A stretch of 64,000 bases of DNA from Enterobacter cloacae complex sp. ECNIH7 (GTDB lineage: Bacteria > Pseudomonadota > Gammaproteobacteria > Enterobacterales > Enterobacteriaceae). The position numbers and the translations under genes are program-made. Where the stretch lies: the NCBI RefSeq assembly GCF_002208095.1, contig NZ_CP017990.1, positions 1,922,001 through 1,986,000 of the forward strand. The letters run 5' to 3'. Under the pieces are notes generated by a model, which had not been told where the DNA came from, searched no databases, and was given only the letters and a program-made list of their open reading frames with translations. The stretch's first letter is position 1; the number at the start of each line of letters is the position of its first letter. This document shows, one piece after another, positions 7,175 through 20,643 of this stretch.

Positions 7175-8314
7175 TTATGAGGCTTTTGCCTGTGGTTTTC
7201 CTGAAAAGAGGAAGCGCAGGAGCGGGATCCGCAGATGGATTTCGTAGAGTACGATTGCTACCCCTACAACAAACACCAGCCCGGTAAAAAAACCCAGCGT
7301 GTTGGAAGCGATGTGCGGTGTGATGTAAGCCCCGAAGAAAAGCGTCAACGGATGATGCACCAGATAGATAAACAGTGACGCATTAACGAAGTAGGTCACG
7401 CGACTGGACTTAAAGTTCAGCAAGCGGTGGCCCAGCGCGAATACCACGTTCACCATCCACAGCCCAAGCAGCATAGTGATCACGCTTTCCGTTTCATACA
7501 TCCAGGCATCGCCGCTGCCGTAGCGCTGATTCAGCAGATAGGCCGCGAACGCGAGGCTTGCCCCCAGCGCGCACCACGGTGACGGGGTGACAAACAGCGA
7601 CTTAAGTTTCGGATGAATAAAGGCCAGCGCGCCGATTAAAAAGAATGGAATGTAGAACAGGGACTGCATCACCACAAAATTAAATAACCCGTCGCTCAAA
7701 ATCGGCGGGTAGACGATAAGCAGCGTTCGGCGCACGGCGGCATAGGCAATCCCCAACAGCAAGAAGAGCACTGACAATTTGCCCATCGTAACGTTGGCGA
7801 AGAAGGTGTCGGCTTTTGTACTCAGACGGTGGCGCAGGCGGCTGAAAATCAACAGGCTCACCGTTGTGAGCACCACAAGGACCAGCAGGAACCACAGGTG
7901 AGACACCAGCTCCCAGACCAGCGTATTGTACTTTTCATACAGCGACAGATTTGGCCAGTTCTCCGCTTTGCCTTTGACGTATTGCAACATAATGAACTGA
8001 GGCAGCGTCAGCAGTGGAATTGCGGTGAGCATGGGGATCCCCACGCGCTCTACGCGCACTTTCCACCAGCGCTTGAGGGGGTATCGCAGAAACAGCATGT
8101 AAGAAAAATAGCCGGATATGACGAAGAACACCTGCATACGGAAGGCGTGAATAAAGTCATTAAACAGCGTCAGCCACCAGGAGGGCATCTGGCTATTCAC
8201 ATGCCAGGTGTGGCTGGAGTAAATCAGTGAAATGTGAAAGGGGATCCCCAATAGCATCAGCCAGGCCCTGATCGAGTCGAGGAAATATTCACGTTCTGTT
8301 GGTGTTGTGCTCAT
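7175..8314 (-). CDS. opgC: OpgC, membrane succinyltransferase for periplasmic glucans
   Basis: A 379-residue protein of the acyltransferase-3 family (385 in E. coli) with about ten membrane segments. OpgC adds succinyl groups to osmoregulated periplasmic glucans made by OpgG and OpgH. The family N-terminus shows [18 protein letters not shown] and [13 protein letters not shown], with the catalytic-type Arg and His of this family, and VHHPLT near the C-terminus. It is transcribed divergently from opgGH, with a 254-bp intergenic region. Confidence 0.96.
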   Translation of the reverse strand: MSTTPTEREYFLDSIRAWLMLLGIPFHISLIYSSHTWHVNSQMPSWWLTLFNDFIHAFRMQVFFVISGYFSYMLFLRYPLKRWWKVRVERVGIPMLTAIPLLTLPQFIMLQYVKGKAENWPNLSLYEKYNTLVWELVSHLWFLLVLVVLTTVSLLIFSRLRHRLSTKADTFFANVTMGKLSVLFLLLGIAYAAVRRTLLIVYPPILSDGLFNFVVMQSLFYIPFFLIGALAFIHPKLKSLFVTPSPWCALGASLAFAAYLLNQRYGSGDAWMYETESVITMLLGLWMVNVVFALGHRLLNFKSSRVTYFVNASLFIYLVHHPLTLFFGAYITPHIASNTLGFFTGLVFVVGVAIVLYEIHLRIPLLRFLFSGKPQAKAS

Positions 8315-8508
8315 ATAACGTTGTGCATTCTCAGACTTTTCGTCTTATCCCTAAGACTCATAATGGTTACATTCGAAGCCAACCCTACACCAAGACCGAC
8401 ACCCTGTCTCCAGGATAAGCACGCAAAGTGAATAGCGGGTTCTTTCATTTGCTTAATCCATGAGCCAGCAGCTGAACAAAGCAGTGATAATGTTGTCGGA
8501 TTGCCTGA

Positions 8509-12643
<4,135 letters not shown>

Positions 12644-12686
12644 GTTGTTAAGAAGGGGCGGGTAAGCGAATCGCCACCCGCCAGAT

Positions 12687-12717
12687 AAAATACCGGCTTA
12701 ATCGCCGGTATTTTTTT
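12687..12717 (+). terminator. Terminator after opgGH
   Basis: A 7-bp stem TACCGGC (12691-12697) with GCCGGTA (12704-12710), extended by A-T pairs, is followed by seven T. A second GC-rich stem, GCGGGT with ACCCGC, lies just before it (about 12659-12681). Confidence 0.92.
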
Positions 12718-12728
12718 AGAGGTTAAAG

Positions 12729-12956
12729 ATGAGAATAATCATCGTCGTTATGGTGGCATGCCTGCTCAGCGGCTGCGGCAGTATCATCAGTCGCACCATT
12801 CCAGGGCAAGGCCACGGAAATCAGTATTACCCGGGCGTGAAATGGGATCTTCGTGATTCCGCATGGCGCTACCTGACCGTGCTCGATCTGCCGTTCTCGC
12901 TGATTTTCGACACGCTGTTGCTGCCGATCGACGCCAGCCACGGCCCTTACGAATAG
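12729..12956 (+). CDS. yceK: YceK, small lipoprotein of unknown function
   Basis: A 75-residue lipoprotein, the E. coli length. The signal peptide ends in lipobox LLSGC with acylated Cys16. The mature part contains YYPGVKWDLRD and ends LPFSLIFDTLLLPIDASHGPY, the DUF1375/YceK pattern in which a membrane-proximal DLPFS segment is shared. It starts just after the opgGH terminator and converges on msyB with only 6 bp between the stop codons. Confidence 0.95.
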   Translation: MRIIIVVMVACLLSGCGSIISRTIPGQGHGNQYYPGVKWDLRDSAWRYLTVLDLPFSLIFDTLLLPIDASHGPYE

Positions 12957-12962
12957 CGTAAA

Positions 12963-13337
12963 TTAACGCTCGTCCCACTCATCGGCTGCGGTTTGACCTT
13001 CTTCCGTATCCAGCGGCGGCTCGAGCTGAAACTCACCCTCATCCCACTCGTGCAGGGTGTTCTCTTCCAGCCATTCCTGCCGAAGTTCGATTTCGTCATA
13101 GTCGCCATCAAAGACGGCCTGCGCACCTTCACCACTTAATATCGGCAAACATTCCCCTTCTTCACCTTCATCGGCAAAGAATTCGGCCTGCCACATAATA
13201 TCTCCATCCTGCAGAACGTATTTTTGGATATTAAGCTGTTGCACGTCAGCATCTTCTTCTTCAACGCCGGGGTTGTCGGCGAGGAACTCTTCACGAGCGG
13301 CATCAATAGCTTCTTCCAGCGTGGCGTACATGGTCAT
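12963..13337 (-). CDS. msyB: MsyB, acidic secretion-suppressor protein
   Basis: A 124-residue very acidic cytoplasmic protein, the E. coli length. MsyB was found as a multicopy suppressor of secY and secA mutants and is a stationary-phase stress protein in E. coli; its biochemical role is unsettled. Acidic runs occur throughout (for example EEEDADVQQ, DEGEEGECLP, DGDYDEIE) and the C-terminus ends PPLDTEEGQTAADEWDER. It is a single gene between the converging yceK and the co-directional mdtG. Confidence 0.95.
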   Translation of the reverse strand: MTMYATLEEAIDAAREEFLADNPGVEEEDADVQQLNIQKYVLQDGDIMWQAEFFADEGEEGECLPILSGEGAQAVFDGDYDEIELRQEWLEENTLHEWDEGEFQLEPPLDTEEGQTAADEWDER

Positions 13338-13434
13338 TGGTGTCTCCCTGTTTTCCAGAAGGTTTCAGGGAAAGAATAGCTGAATATAAGATTCTGCAAG
13401 TATGAATGCGAAAATAAGCTGTCAGGCGTTCGTC

Positions 13435-14652
13435 TTATTCCGTTACGGGCCGCAGCGCGCGGGATAAACTGAACCATGAATAAATGGCATTGAACAACAC
13501 GACGCCCGCCGTCACGATAAAGACGGCGCGAAAACCGAAGCTGGCGGAGATCCCGGCTCCGAGCAGCGGTCCGGTGACGTTACCGATATCGCGGAATGAC
13601 TGGTTATAGCTGAAAATACGCCCGGCAATCTGGTTCGTGGAGTTGTAAACCAGCAGGGTCTGTACGGCGGGAAGCAACGCGCCGTCGGCGGCTCCCAGCA
13701 AAAAGCGAAGTAAGCCCAGCTGCCACGGAGCCTGCACCATCGACATCGGGATAAGCAGCAGGACGGAGATCACCAGCGCGGAGATCAGGATTTTCTCCGG
13801 ACCCACCCGGTCTCCCAGTTTACCCAGTCTCGGGGCGCTCAGCAGCGCCGCCACGCCGGGTACGGAGGCAATCAGCCCGCTGATGAACGCAATATTGCTG
13901 ACGTTACCCGCCAGGTCGCGAACGTACAGCGTCAGAATAGGGGCAATCGACCCGGTAGCCACCTGGATAATCATTGTCGTCACGAACAGGCTCAGCACCA
14001 GTCTGGGATTTTTGAGCGAGGTCAGCACCTCTCTGGCGTGAAGCATCTCTTTTTTGGCGACAGGCGTGAAGTTTTCCCGGATACAGAGCAGGGTGACGAT
14101 AAAGCACAGGAACAACACGCTGGCGGTGATAAAGAAGACCGGGCGCAGGCCGTAGTTATCCGCCAGTAATCCCCCGGCCAGCGGTCCCAGCAGGGCACCG
14201 CTCACGCCACCGGTTGAGAGCGTGCCCAGCGCCCAGCCGCTTTTATGGCGGGGAATTTGCGTGGCAATCAGGGCATTCGCGTTGGGAATAAATCCACCCA
14301 ACAGGCCCAGCAGCGCACGCAGGATCAGAAACTGCCAGACGTTCTGCGCCACGCCCATCAGCGCCATGATAATGGCCATCCCCAGCGCCGAACGCAGCAG
14401 CATAATTTTACGCCCCTTGCGATCGGCAAGGCCGCCCCAGAAGGGCGAGGCCATCGCGGAAAAGAGAAACGTGATGCTGAATACCAGACCGGACCACATA
14501 TTGAGCGCGCTGTGGCCCGTCACGCCTAGCTGTTCGACGTAGAGCGGCAGGAAGGGCATAACCAGGCTAAAGGCCGCGCCGGTAAGAAAACAGCCAAGCC
14601 ACGCAACCGCGAGGTTACGCTTCCAGTTTATGGGGGCATCTGAGGGTGACAT
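13435..14652 (-). CDS. mdtG: MdtG, MFS multidrug efflux transporter
   Basis: A 405-residue major facilitator superfamily drug transporter (408 in E. coli, where it gives fosfomycin and deoxycholate resistance when overproduced). Twelve membrane segments are expected. The motif A loop reads [10 protein letters not shown] after the second segment, and motif C-like glycines appear in [17 protein letters not shown] chose the ATG at 14652 ([13 protein letters not shown]), which fits the family; the ATG at 14664 would add four residues. No strong ribosome-binding site is visible for either. In E. coli mdtG belongs to the MarA/SoxS/Rob regulon; no such box was assigned here. Confidence 0.95.
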   Translation of the reverse strand: MSPSDAPINWKRNLAVAWLGCFLTGAAFSLVMPFLPLYVEQLGVTGHSALNMWSGLVFSITFLFSAMASPFWGGLADRKGRKIMLLRSALGMAIIMALMGVAQNVWQFLILRALLGLLGGFIPNANALIATQIPRHKSGWALGTLSTGGVSGALLGPLAGGLLADNYGLRPVFFITASVLFLCFIVTLLCIRENFTPVAKKEMLHAREVLTSLKNPRLVLSLFVTTMIIQVATGSIAPILTLYVRDLAGNVSNIAFISGLIASVPGVAALLSAPRLGKLGDRVGPEKILISALVISVLLLIPMSMVQAPWQLGLLRFLLGAADGALLPAVQTLLVYNSTNQIAGRIFSYNQSFRDIGNVTGPLLGAGISASFGFRAVFIVTAGVVLFNAIYSWFSLSRALRPVTE

Positions 14653-14757
14653 AACTATCCGCATAATGAGGTGCAGAGCACCTGAAGCATAAAGTAATAA
14701 GCCTGCTAATTATGCGCCGGGGTTATGATTGCCGCAATGACGAGGAGCTTTTAAAGC

Positions 14758-14788
14758 TAAAACGGCATGCGGCCCTGAGGACCGCATG
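14758..14788 (-). terminator. Probable lpxL terminator
   Basis: A 7-bp stem CATGCGG/CCGCATG (14766-14772 and 14782-14788) with a 9-nt loop is followed on the minus strand by CCGTTTT. The T run is short, so termination may be partial. Confidence 0.6.
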
Positions 14789-14792
14789 AGGA

Positions 14793-15719
14793 TTAATAGC
14801 GGGACGGCGTGCCTTGTGGCCGCGTTTTAAAGCGGCGGTGCAGCCACATGTACTGTTCGGGCGCCAGCATGATGCACTTCTCCACAACGCTGTTCATCCA
14901 GCGTGCGGTGGTTTCCGCATCGTCGAGCGGCGGCGCAAGCTCCGGCTCCAGCATCATCAGCTCGTAGCCTGAACCATCCGGCTTACGGCGAGGGACGAAA
15001 GGCACGATGGCGGCTTTGGACATCCGCGCCAGCATCCAGGTACCGGTCGTTGTGGCGGCCTCTTCAACGGCGAAGAAGGGAACAAATACGCTGGCCTGTG
15101 GGCCATAGTCGTGGTCGGGGGCATACCAGACCACTTCACCGGATTTCAGCGCGCGGATCATCCCCTTCAGATCCTTACGGTCGATCATGCTTTTGTTGGA
15201 GCGCATGCGGCCGTTGGTCTGGATTAAATCGATGACCGGGTTATCGTTAGGACGATAAACGCCAATGCCCGGCGCCTGCATGCCGAACATGCGCGCCCCG
15301 ATTTCCAGCGTCAGGAAATGGACGCCGATCAGCAAAACGCCCGTCTGGTTGGCCTGAAGCGTATGCACAGGCTCCATGCCGGTTCCCGTCACCTCGCTCC
15401 AGCGGGCCATGCGTTTGTCCGGCCAGAACCACGCCATGCCGGTCTCCATAAGCCCCATCCCGACGGATTCGAAATTCTTCGCGACCATATCGTGACGCTC
15501 TGGCTCGCTCATCTGCGGAAAACAGAGCTCAAGATTGCGGTACGCAATTCTGGCGCGACGCTTCATAAACAGCTGTGCGAAACGGCCCAGAAATTTACCC
15601 AACCGAAAAATAACAGGGTAGGGAAGCTGTACCAGAAGCCATAAAAAGCCGATGCCAAGCCAGGTCAACCAATAGCGGGGATGCAAAAGGGCGGCAGTAA
15701 ATTTTGGTAACTGGGTCAT
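14793..15719 (-). CDS. lpxL: LpxL, lauroyl acyltransferase of lipid A
   Basis: A 308-residue inner-membrane acyltransferase (306 in E. coli, earlier called HtrB). It transfers laurate from acyl-ACP to Kdo2-lipid IVA in the late Raetz pathway. A single N-terminal membrane segment (about residues 17-37) precedes the lysophospholipid-acyltransferase-type H-x4-E/D motif, here His134-FLTL-Glu139. Other family blocks are [29 protein letters not shown] and PDHDYGP. The gene is divergent from trhO. Confidence 0.97.
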   Translation of the reverse strand: MTQLPKFTAALLHPRYWLTWLGIGFLWLLVQLPYPVIFRLGKFLGRFAQLFMKRRARIAYRNLELCFPQMSEPERHDMVAKNFESVGMGLMETGMAWFWPDKRMARWSEVTGTGMEPVHTLQANQTGVLLIGVHFLTLEIGARMFGMQAPGIGVYRPNDNPVIDLIQTNGRMRSNKSMIDRKDLKGMIRALKSGEVVWYAPDHDYGPQASVFVPFFAVEEAATTTGTWMLARMSKAAIVPFVPRRKPDGSGYELMMLEPELAPPLDDAETTARWMNSVVEKCIMLAPEQYMWLHRRFKTRPQGTPSRY

Positions 15720-15753
15720 GTCTTTCCTGTGTTCAAACGTCCTGTTTTGCTAG

Positions 15754-15836
15754 TGTCTCATTTTTTGAGACATAGCCAAAATATCTGCTTTCGAAGCGTG
15801 CACGAATACAGCAATTGTTAAGCCTGATTAATCAGG
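15754..15836. repeat. Two palindromes in the lpxL-trhO divergent promoter region
   Basis: TGTCTCA (15754-15760) and TGAGACA (15766-15772) form an exact inverted repeat around five T. About 50 bp on, CCTGATTAATCAGG (15823-15836) is a 14-bp perfect palindrome. Both lie in the 221-bp space between lpxL and trhO. I do not recognise a known operator in either. Confidence 0.5.
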
Positions 15837-15940
15837 GTGTGTGAAATGTAGCGTAAATTGTGTGGATGTAAATTGGTTTTGTTTGCTATATGATGCCGAC
15901 CGATTTTTAATTCTCTCTAACGATTCCAGGACTGTACACC

Positions 15941-16990
15941 ATGCCAGTGTTACACAACCGCGTGTCGAATGAGATGTTGAAAGCGCGTATGTTGGCTGAA
16001 ACCGAACCGCGCACAACCATCTCTTTCTATAAATACTTCACGATCGACGATCCGCAGGCGACCCGCGATGCGCTTTATCAGGCGTTCACGGCCCTGAACG
16101 TCTTTGGCCGCGTCTACCTTGCCCGTGAAGGCATTAACGCGCAAATTAGCGTACCGGAAAGCAAAGTCAGCGCCTTCCGCGACGTGCTTTATCAGTTCGA
16201 TCCGGCCCTCGACGGCTTGCGCCTGAACATTGCTCTGGACGATGACGGGAAATCCTTCTGGGTGCTGCGCATGAAGGTGCGTGAGCGCATCGTGGCGGAC
16301 GGTATCGACGATCCCGAGTTTAACCCGGCGGATGTCGGTGAATATCTGAAGGCCGCGGAAGTGAATGCGATGCTGGACGATCCGGATGCCGTGTTCATTG
16401 ATATGCGTAACCACTATGAGTACGAAGTGGGGCATTTCGAGAACGCGATGGAAATCCCGGCCGACACCTTCCGCGAGCAGCTGCCCAAAGCGGTTGAGAT
16501 GATGCAGGAACATAAAGATAAAAAGATCGTTATGTACTGCACCGGCGGTATCCGCTGTGAGAAAGCCAGCGCGTGGATGAAGCACAACGGCTTTAATAAG
16601 GTCTGGCATATTGAAGGCGGCATTATCGAGTACGCCCGCCGCGCCCGCGAGCAGGGTTTACCGGTGCGCTTTATCGGGAAAAACTTTGTCTTTGACGAGC
16701 GTATGGGTGAGCGTATCTCGGAAGACGTTATTGCTCAGTGCCACCAGTGCGGCGCACCGTGCGATACCCACACCAACTGCAAAAACGACGGGTGTCATCT
16801 GCTGTTCATTCAGTGCCCGGCCTGTGCCGAGAAGTTTAACGGCTGCTGTAGCGAACTGTGCAGCGAAGAGAGCATCCTGCCGGAAGAAGAGCAGCGTCGC
16901 CGTCGCGCAGGACGTGAAAACGGCAACAAGATTTTCAATAAATCACGCGGCCGTCTGAATACCAAACTGGGTATCCCTGACCCGGAATGA
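15941..16990 (+). CDS. trhO: TrhO (YceA), rhodanese-family tRNA uridine-34 hydroxylase
   Basis: A 349-residue protein (350 in E. coli) that makes 5-hydroxyuridine at the wobble position of several tRNAs, using oxygen. An N-terminal acylphosphatase-like domain (about 1-125) precedes a rhodanese domain with the active-site loop [10 protein letters not shown], the reactive cysteine being Cys200. The C-terminal part is cysteine-rich ([30 protein letters not shown]), suggesting a metal-binding region. The ATG at 15941 gives the family N-terminus MPVLHNR. Confidence 0.97.
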   Translation: MPVLHNRVSNEMLKARMLAETEPRTTISFYKYFTIDDPQATRDALYQAFTALNVFGRVYLAREGINAQISVPESKVSAFRDVLYQFDPALDGLRLNIALDDDGKSFWVLRMKVRERIVADGIDDPEFNPADVGEYLKAAEVNAMLDDPDAVFIDMRNHYEYEVGHFENAMEIPADTFREQLPKAVEMMQEHKDKKIVMYCTGGIRCEKASAWMKHNGFNKVWHIEGGIIEYARRAREQGLPVRFIGKNFVFDERMGERISEDVIAQCHQCGAPCDTHTNCKNDGCHLLFIQCPACAEKFNGCCSELCSEESILPEEEQRRRRAGRENGNKIFNKSRGRLNTKLGIPDPE

Positions 16991-16996
16991 TAATAA

Positions 16997-17025
16997 CGCC
17001 CGGCACGGCGAAAGCCTGCCGGGCG
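16997..17025. terminator. Terminator between trhO and yceI
   Basis: A 9-bp stem CGCCCGGCA/TGCCGGGCG encloses an inner GGC-GAAA-GCC tetraloop hairpin. It lies between two convergent genes, 6 bp from each. The T tracts are weak (TAATAA on one side, AATCTATTA on the other). Confidence 0.8.
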
Positions 17026-17031
17026 AATCTA

Positions 17032-17610
17032 TTATGATTTCTGCTGTACACCTTCAACGGAAATAATCAGCTCAACGTCCTGAGACGCCGGACCTAAATC
17101 CGTTGTGATATTAAAATCTTTCAGGTGAATTTTACCCGCCGCTTCAAAACCTGCGCGTTTACCGCCCCACGGATCGTCACCCTGACCCAGTAATTTAGCA
17201 TCAAGCGTGACCGGTTTTGTTACGCCGTTAAGCGTCAGGTTGCCGGTAATATTCAGTTTATCACCGTCTTTCTTCACCTCAGTAGAAGTGAAGGTCGCCT
17301 GCGGGAATTTCGCGACGTTGAGGAACTCCCCACTGCGCAGGTGTTTATCGCGCTCTGCGTGGTTCGTGTCGATGCTGTTCGTATTAATCGTCACATTGAC
17401 TTTATCGGCCGCGGGATTTTTCTCGTCAAAAGTGAACGTGCCGTCAAAATCCTTAAAGGTGCCGTACAGCCAGCTGTAGCCCAGGTGCTGAATACGGAAA
17501 TTGACGAAAGCGTGCTGGCCCTCTTTATCAATTTTATAATCCGCCGCCACGGCGGAACCGGCGGTGAATAACAGAGAACCCAGGGCGATACCCAGCAGGT
17601 GTTTTTTCAT
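17032..17610 (-). CDS. yceI: YceI, periplasmic lipocalin-like isoprenoid-binding protein
   Basis: A 192-residue exported protein (191 in E. coli) of the YceI family, whose structures show a lipocalin-like barrel binding a long polyisoprenoid. The signal peptide ends SAVAA; the mature part begins [20 protein letters not shown]. The family block [20 protein letters not shown] is present. The ATG at 17610 gives the family N-terminus; the frame upstream is open by 11 codons that run back toward yceJ. It sits 1 bp after yceJ, so the two are almost certainly one operon. Confidence 0.96.
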   Translation of the reverse strand: MKKHLLGIALGSLLFTAGSAVAADYKIDKEGQHAFVNFRIQHLGYSWLYGTFKDFDGTFTFDEKNPAADKVNVTINTNSIDTNHAERDKHLRSGEFLNVAKFPQATFTSTEVKKDGDKLNITGNLTLNGVTKPVTLDAKLLGQGDDPWGGKRAGFEAAGKIHLKDFNITTDLGPASQDVELIISVEGVQQKS

Positions 17611-17611
17611 T

Positions 17612-18178
17612 TTATGCTCCAGAGTCAACTGACGAGCGGCCAAGCATGCGCTTTAGCGTATCGTCTTTATCAATAAAATGGTGTTTGAGGGCGGCAAGCC
17701 CGTGCAGCACGGAGAGGATCACCACGCTCCAGGCAAGCCAGAGGTGAACAACCCCCGCCGTGTCGGCCTGCGCCCCGGCATCGCTAAGCGTTGCCGGAAC
17801 CTCGAACAGGCCAAAAACGCTAATCGGCTTACCGTCCGCCGTCGAGATAAGGTAGCCGCTAATCAGAATGGCGAAGAGCAGCGCATAGAGCGCGATATGC
17901 GCGGCAACGGCACTGACGCGGGTAAATTTGCTGTGAGTTTTTGGCGCGGCGGGCGGCGGGGAAATATGTCGCCAGATCACGCGGAAGACCAGCCCCAGCA
18001 TCAGGAGAACGCCAATGCTTTTATGCAACTCCGGTGCCTGGTGATACCAGCCGTCATAATAGCTGAGCGTGACCATCCAGAGTCCAAGTCCAAACATACC
18101 GTAGACGGCAAGAGCAAATATCCAGTGCAAACCTATGGATATTATTCCGTAGCGCCGGGAGGAGTTACGCAATTGCAT
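17612..18178 (-). CDS. yceJ: YceJ, cytochrome b561-family membrane protein
   Basis: A 188-residue di-heme cytochrome b561 homologue, the E. coli length, with four membrane segments. Candidate heme ligands are the histidines in [28 protein letters not shown] and [13 protein letters not shown]. coli paralogue CybB transfers electrons between ubiquinol and superoxide; the YceJ partner is not known. The start at 18178 is the family one; an in-frame ATG at 18190 would add four residues and neither has a clear ribosome-binding site. The pairing with yceI suggests a shared quinone or isoprenoid context. Confidence 0.93.
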   Translation of the reverse strand: MQLRNSSRRYGIISIGLHWIFALAVYGMFGLGLWMVTLSYYDGWYHQAPELHKSIGVLLMLGLVFRVIWRHISPPPAAPKTHSKFTRVSAVAAHIALYALLFAILISGYLISTADGKPISVFGLFEVPATLSDAGAQADTAGVVHLWLAWSVVILSVLHGLAALKHHFIDKDDTLKRMLGRSSVDSGA

Positions 18179-18240
18179 CAGAATGTCCATTTTCAAATTA
18201 ACCGGAAAGTAAAAATGAACGGGAAGGCGGGATATTGCAA

Positions 18241-18281
18241 CTGAAATAATTGTCTATTAATTTTTATTTTATTTATTTCAG
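18241..18281. repeat. 9-bp inverted repeat upstream of yceJ
   Basis: CTGAAATAA (18241-18249) and TTATTTCAG (18273-18281) are exact reverse complements, spaced by 23 bp of almost pure A/T. The pair lies 60-100 bp upstream of the yceJ start, a promoter-like position. No regulator is assigned. Confidence 0.45.
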
Positions 18282-18385
18282 CAATTTTGAAAAGGATCGC
18301 TAAAGCTAATTCAATCTCTTCGTGCAAGCGAAATGGTGAGCTTCAATAAAGATAAATTAACGTCAATTATTGTCAGTAAGGCTTT

Positions 18386-18499
18386 TCAGTAAAATACAAT
18401 GTAAACAAAATCAATAATGGCCAGCAGCGCCCACAATAAGATGTAGAGCATGAAATGCTCGCGAATATTATTCATCAGAAAGTTAACGATCCTGCGCAT
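18386..18499 (-). CDS. yceO: YceO, very small membrane protein
   Basis: A 37-residue reading frame from the ATG at 18499, with GGGG placed five bases upstream, to TGA at 18386-18388. The start MRRIVNFLMNNIREHFMLYI matches, with substitutions, the core of E. coli YceO (46 residues), and the position between yceJ and solA is the same. The protein has a basic N-terminus and one hydrophobic segment (LYILLWALLAIIDFVYIV). Its function is unknown; E. coli yceO has been linked to biofilm and acid phenotypes. If real, translation probably begins at this ATG rather than further upstream. Confidence 0.75.
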   Translation of the reverse strand: MRRIVNFLMNNIREHFMLYILLWALLAIIDFVYIVFY

Positions 18500-18526
18500 A
18501 ACGCCCCGTAATGCAGTGTGAATGAA

Positions 18527-18553
18527 ACGGGCCCCGAAACCTCCGGAGCCCGT
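18527..18553 (-). terminator. solA terminator
   Basis: A 10-bp stem with one G-T pair (18527-18536 with 18544-18553) and a 7-nt loop lies just beyond the solA stop codon and is followed on the minus strand by TTTCATT. Confidence 0.75.
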
Positions 18554-18559
18554 GGCGGA

Positions 18560-19678
18560 TTATCCGTTAAAACGCGAGAGGGAGAAGGGCGTCAGATCAA
18601 ACTGCGATGCAATACCCTGGGCGAACTGCGCGGCGATCTCGCCCAGCACGGAAGCAAACTTAAAGCCGTGGCCGCTCAGCCCGGTAATCAGCAGGACGTT
18701 GTCATGCCCGGGCAGCGTATCAATGATAAAGTCTTCATCCGGGGTGTTGTCGTAGGTACAGGCCGCGCCATACAGCAAGCCGCCGACGCCCGGAAGAATA
18801 GTACGCAGGAACGTGAAGGCTTCTGAACCATCCTGCGGAAAGGCGCCGAAAGGCTTACGCTCTTCAGGGGTGGAGATAGCCTGGCCACCGTTGTGTTTAC
18901 CGATTTTCAGCGCGTCTTTCTCGGAAGGGAAACCGTAGAACTGATCGCCATTCGGCAATTCGCCGGTAAATGCCGGGAATTTATTCTGCGCGCTGTAGCG
19001 GCCATCCGACTGGAACCAGGAGAAGACCTTGCGCACCGGCTGGATTGGCAGTTCCGGCAGCAGGCGCGTGACCCAGGTTCCTGCGCTGACGAGCAGGCGG
19101 GACGCTGAATAGTCGCCGTCAAGAGTCGTTACCGTGACGCCATTCTCGTCATGGGTGATGGCCTCCACCGGACAGTTAAACAGCTGCGCACAGCCGGCTT
19201 TCGCGGCAAGATCGATCCAGGTTTTGATCGCCGTTTCACAATGCAGCACGCCGGAGTGGGCTTCATAGAGGCCAATGTAATCCTCCGGGACGGTAATTTC
19301 AGGCCAGCGCGCGGTAATGCCGGTCGCGTCCAGCTTCTCAACGTCCAGATTAAAGGCTTTCGCGCTGCGCTCGACGCCTGCGAGAAATTCAGACTGGGCC
19401 GGGCCCAGGTTGATAACGCCGGTACGTTCGAAAATGCGATCTTCGGTCTGTTTCGCCAGTTCGTCCCACAGCGTCTGGGCGCGAAGCACCAGCGGGACAT
19501 AGCGCTCGCCTTCTCCATACGCATGGCGGATGAGGCGGGTATCGCCATGATGGCTACCCTCCGAATGAGGAGGGAGGTGGGCATCGATCATCAGGACCTT
19601 CAGACCTGCCTGTGTTGCGTAATAACCGGCAGCGGAACCCACGGAGCCGCTACCAATAATGATTAAGTCGTATCTCAT
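18560..19678 (-). CDS. solA: SolA, N-methyl-L-tryptophan oxidase
   Basis: A 372-residue flavoprotein, the E. coli length, of the monomeric sarcosine oxidase family. It oxidatively demethylates N-methyl-L-tryptophan (and sarcosine poorly), producing formaldehyde and hydrogen peroxide. The Rossmann FAD motif [15 protein letters not shown] is at the N-terminus; the cysteine that carries covalent FAD in the family lies in [15 protein letters not shown]. The [17 protein letters not shown] block is conserved. The ATG at 19678 gives MRYDLIIIG; two extra upstream codons are possible. Confidence 0.96.
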   Translation of the reverse strand: MRYDLIIIGSGSVGSAAGYYATQAGLKVLMIDAHLPPHSEGSHHGDTRLIRHAYGEGERYVPLVLRAQTLWDELAKQTEDRIFERTGVINLGPAQSEFLAGVERSAKAFNLDVEKLDATGITARWPEITVPEDYIGLYEAHSGVLHCETAIKTWIDLAAKAGCAQLFNCPVEAITHDENGVTVTTLDGDYSASRLLVSAGTWVTRLLPELPIQPVRKVFSWFQSDGRYSAQNKFPAFTGELPNGDQFYGFPSEKDALKIGKHNGGQAISTPEERKPFGAFPQDGSEAFTFLRTILPGVGGLLYGAACTYDNTPDEDFIIDTLPGHDNVLLITGLSGHGFKFASVLGEIAAQFAQGIASQFDLTPFSLSRFNG

Positions 19679-19744
19679 ATGCATCTCGTAACCTGATGTT
19701 TTGTTAGCAGAGTAATTAACAACGCGGGGTTAGACAAGGGAGAA

Positions 19745-19771
19745 ATAAATAAGGCACCGCGAGGGTGCCTG
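19745..19771 (-). terminator. bssS terminator
   Basis: A 7-bp stem AGGCACC/GGTGCCT (19752-19758 and 19764-19770) with a 5-nt loop is followed on the minus strand by TTATTTATTT. Confidence 0.8.
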
Positions 19772-19794
19772 TAGAGAGAAAAGTGGGCATAAGC

Positions 19795-20049
19795 TTAGTG
19801 CCGTTTATACTCATTTTCCTGATAGTCGCCAGATTCTATTTTTGCAATACCTGCCTCTAAAATAGAAATAAACTGACGGGCGACGTCTGTTGTTAGCCAC
19901 AGCGTCTGTCCAACTTCCGCTTCTTCACGGTTGAGTTGATTCGGGGTCTGGTAGTGCAAACGCAGCATCAGCGCATCGTAGCTATCTACGGTACTGATAT
20001 CCCAGCCAACCAGTGGATGGGTCTGGATCACTTCACTATTCTTTTCCAT
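19795..20049 (-). CDS. bssS: BssS, biofilm regulator
   Basis: An 84-residue cytoplasmic protein, the E. coli length. BssS (YceP) affects biofilm formation through indole and AI-2 signalling in E. coli; its biochemical activity is not known. Conservation is near total at both ends: MEKNSEVIQTHPLVGWDIS and WLTTDVARQFISILEAGIAK. The middle (TPNQLNREEAEVGQ) differs from E. coli. The start at 20049 is preceded by AAGGGGG on the mRNA strand; 42 further upstream in-frame codons are leader. Confidence 0.96.
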   Translation of the reverse strand: MEKNSEVIQTHPLVGWDISTVDSYDALMLRLHYQTPNQLNREEAEVGQTLWLTTDVARQFISILEAGIAKIESGDYQENEYKRH

Positions 20050-20273
20050 TATAACCCCCTTAATGCGTGTTAGAAGACAACGGCTTTGAGGTTCAATGCA
20101 TGTTTTTCTGAAAGCATCTTCAGTATACCAAGTAATAAGGGTTCCAACGGGAAAAATAAACAGGTGGCAACACATTTTTCTGCTTTTTAGGATTGTTCGA
20201 ACAATAAAACACCATCTCGTTCACGATTTTTAAAGAAGATGCCGAATTAATTTGAACTTGCAGGATTTTTAGA

Positions 20274-20306
20274 CAAAAAAAAGCCGGGGCGACCCGGCAA
20301 AAAAAC
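20274..20306 (-). terminator. dinI terminator
   Basis: A GC-rich 6-bp stem GCCGGG/CCCGGC (20283-20288 and 20293-20298) with a GCGA loop is flanked by A runs on both sides, giving TTTTTTTT after the hairpin on the dinI strand. Confidence 0.92.
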
Positions 20307-20323
20307 ACAATGAGGGAGCAGTG

Positions 20324-20569
20324 TTAATCTGTGATAAACCAGTCGTCTGCGCTTTCCCACGTCTCCTGCAGGATTTCGCTGATGCGATCTTTATCTTCTT
20401 TCGCAGCACCAATGACGGAGAGGTTGTTCGCCGCGGCGTAACGCACCGTTACGGCACCCGCGTTGTCGGGAAAGGTGTTGTTAATACGGCGGGATAATTC
20501 GCCTGCCAGTGCATCAAGCGCGCCGGCAGGTAGAACAGTTGTTTTGGCTATGGTGACTTCAATACGCAT
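20324..20569 (-). CDS. dinI: DinI, RecA modulator of the SOS response
   Basis: An 81-residue protein, the E. coli length. DinI binds RecA filaments and alters LexA and UmuD cleavage and recombination. The conserved C-terminal RecA-interacting helix is KEDKDRISEILQETWESADD, ending DWFITD. The N-terminus is MRIEVTIAKTTVLPAGALDAL. A ribosome-binding AGGGGG precedes the start, and a LexA box lies 20-39 bp upstream of it, so SOS control is expected. Confidence 0.97.
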   Translation of the reverse strand: MRIEVTIAKTTVLPAGALDALAGELSRRINNTFPDNAGAVTVRYAAANNLSVIGAAKEDKDRISEILQETWESADDWFITD

Positions 20570-20588
20570 AAATGCCCCCTGTGTAATA

Positions 20589-20608
20589 TACTGTTTATTT
20601 ATACAGGT
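20589..20608 (-). promoter_or_regulatory. LexA (SOS) box of dinI
   Basis: The 20-bp element has CTGT (20591-20594) and ACAG (20603-20606) separated by eight A/T bases, the SOS box consensus CTGT-N8-ACAG. It sits at the dinI promoter, just upstream of the coding start. Confidence 0.95.
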
Positions 20609-20643
20609 ATATTGTCGGTTTGACAACAAGGGGCATTGATTTT

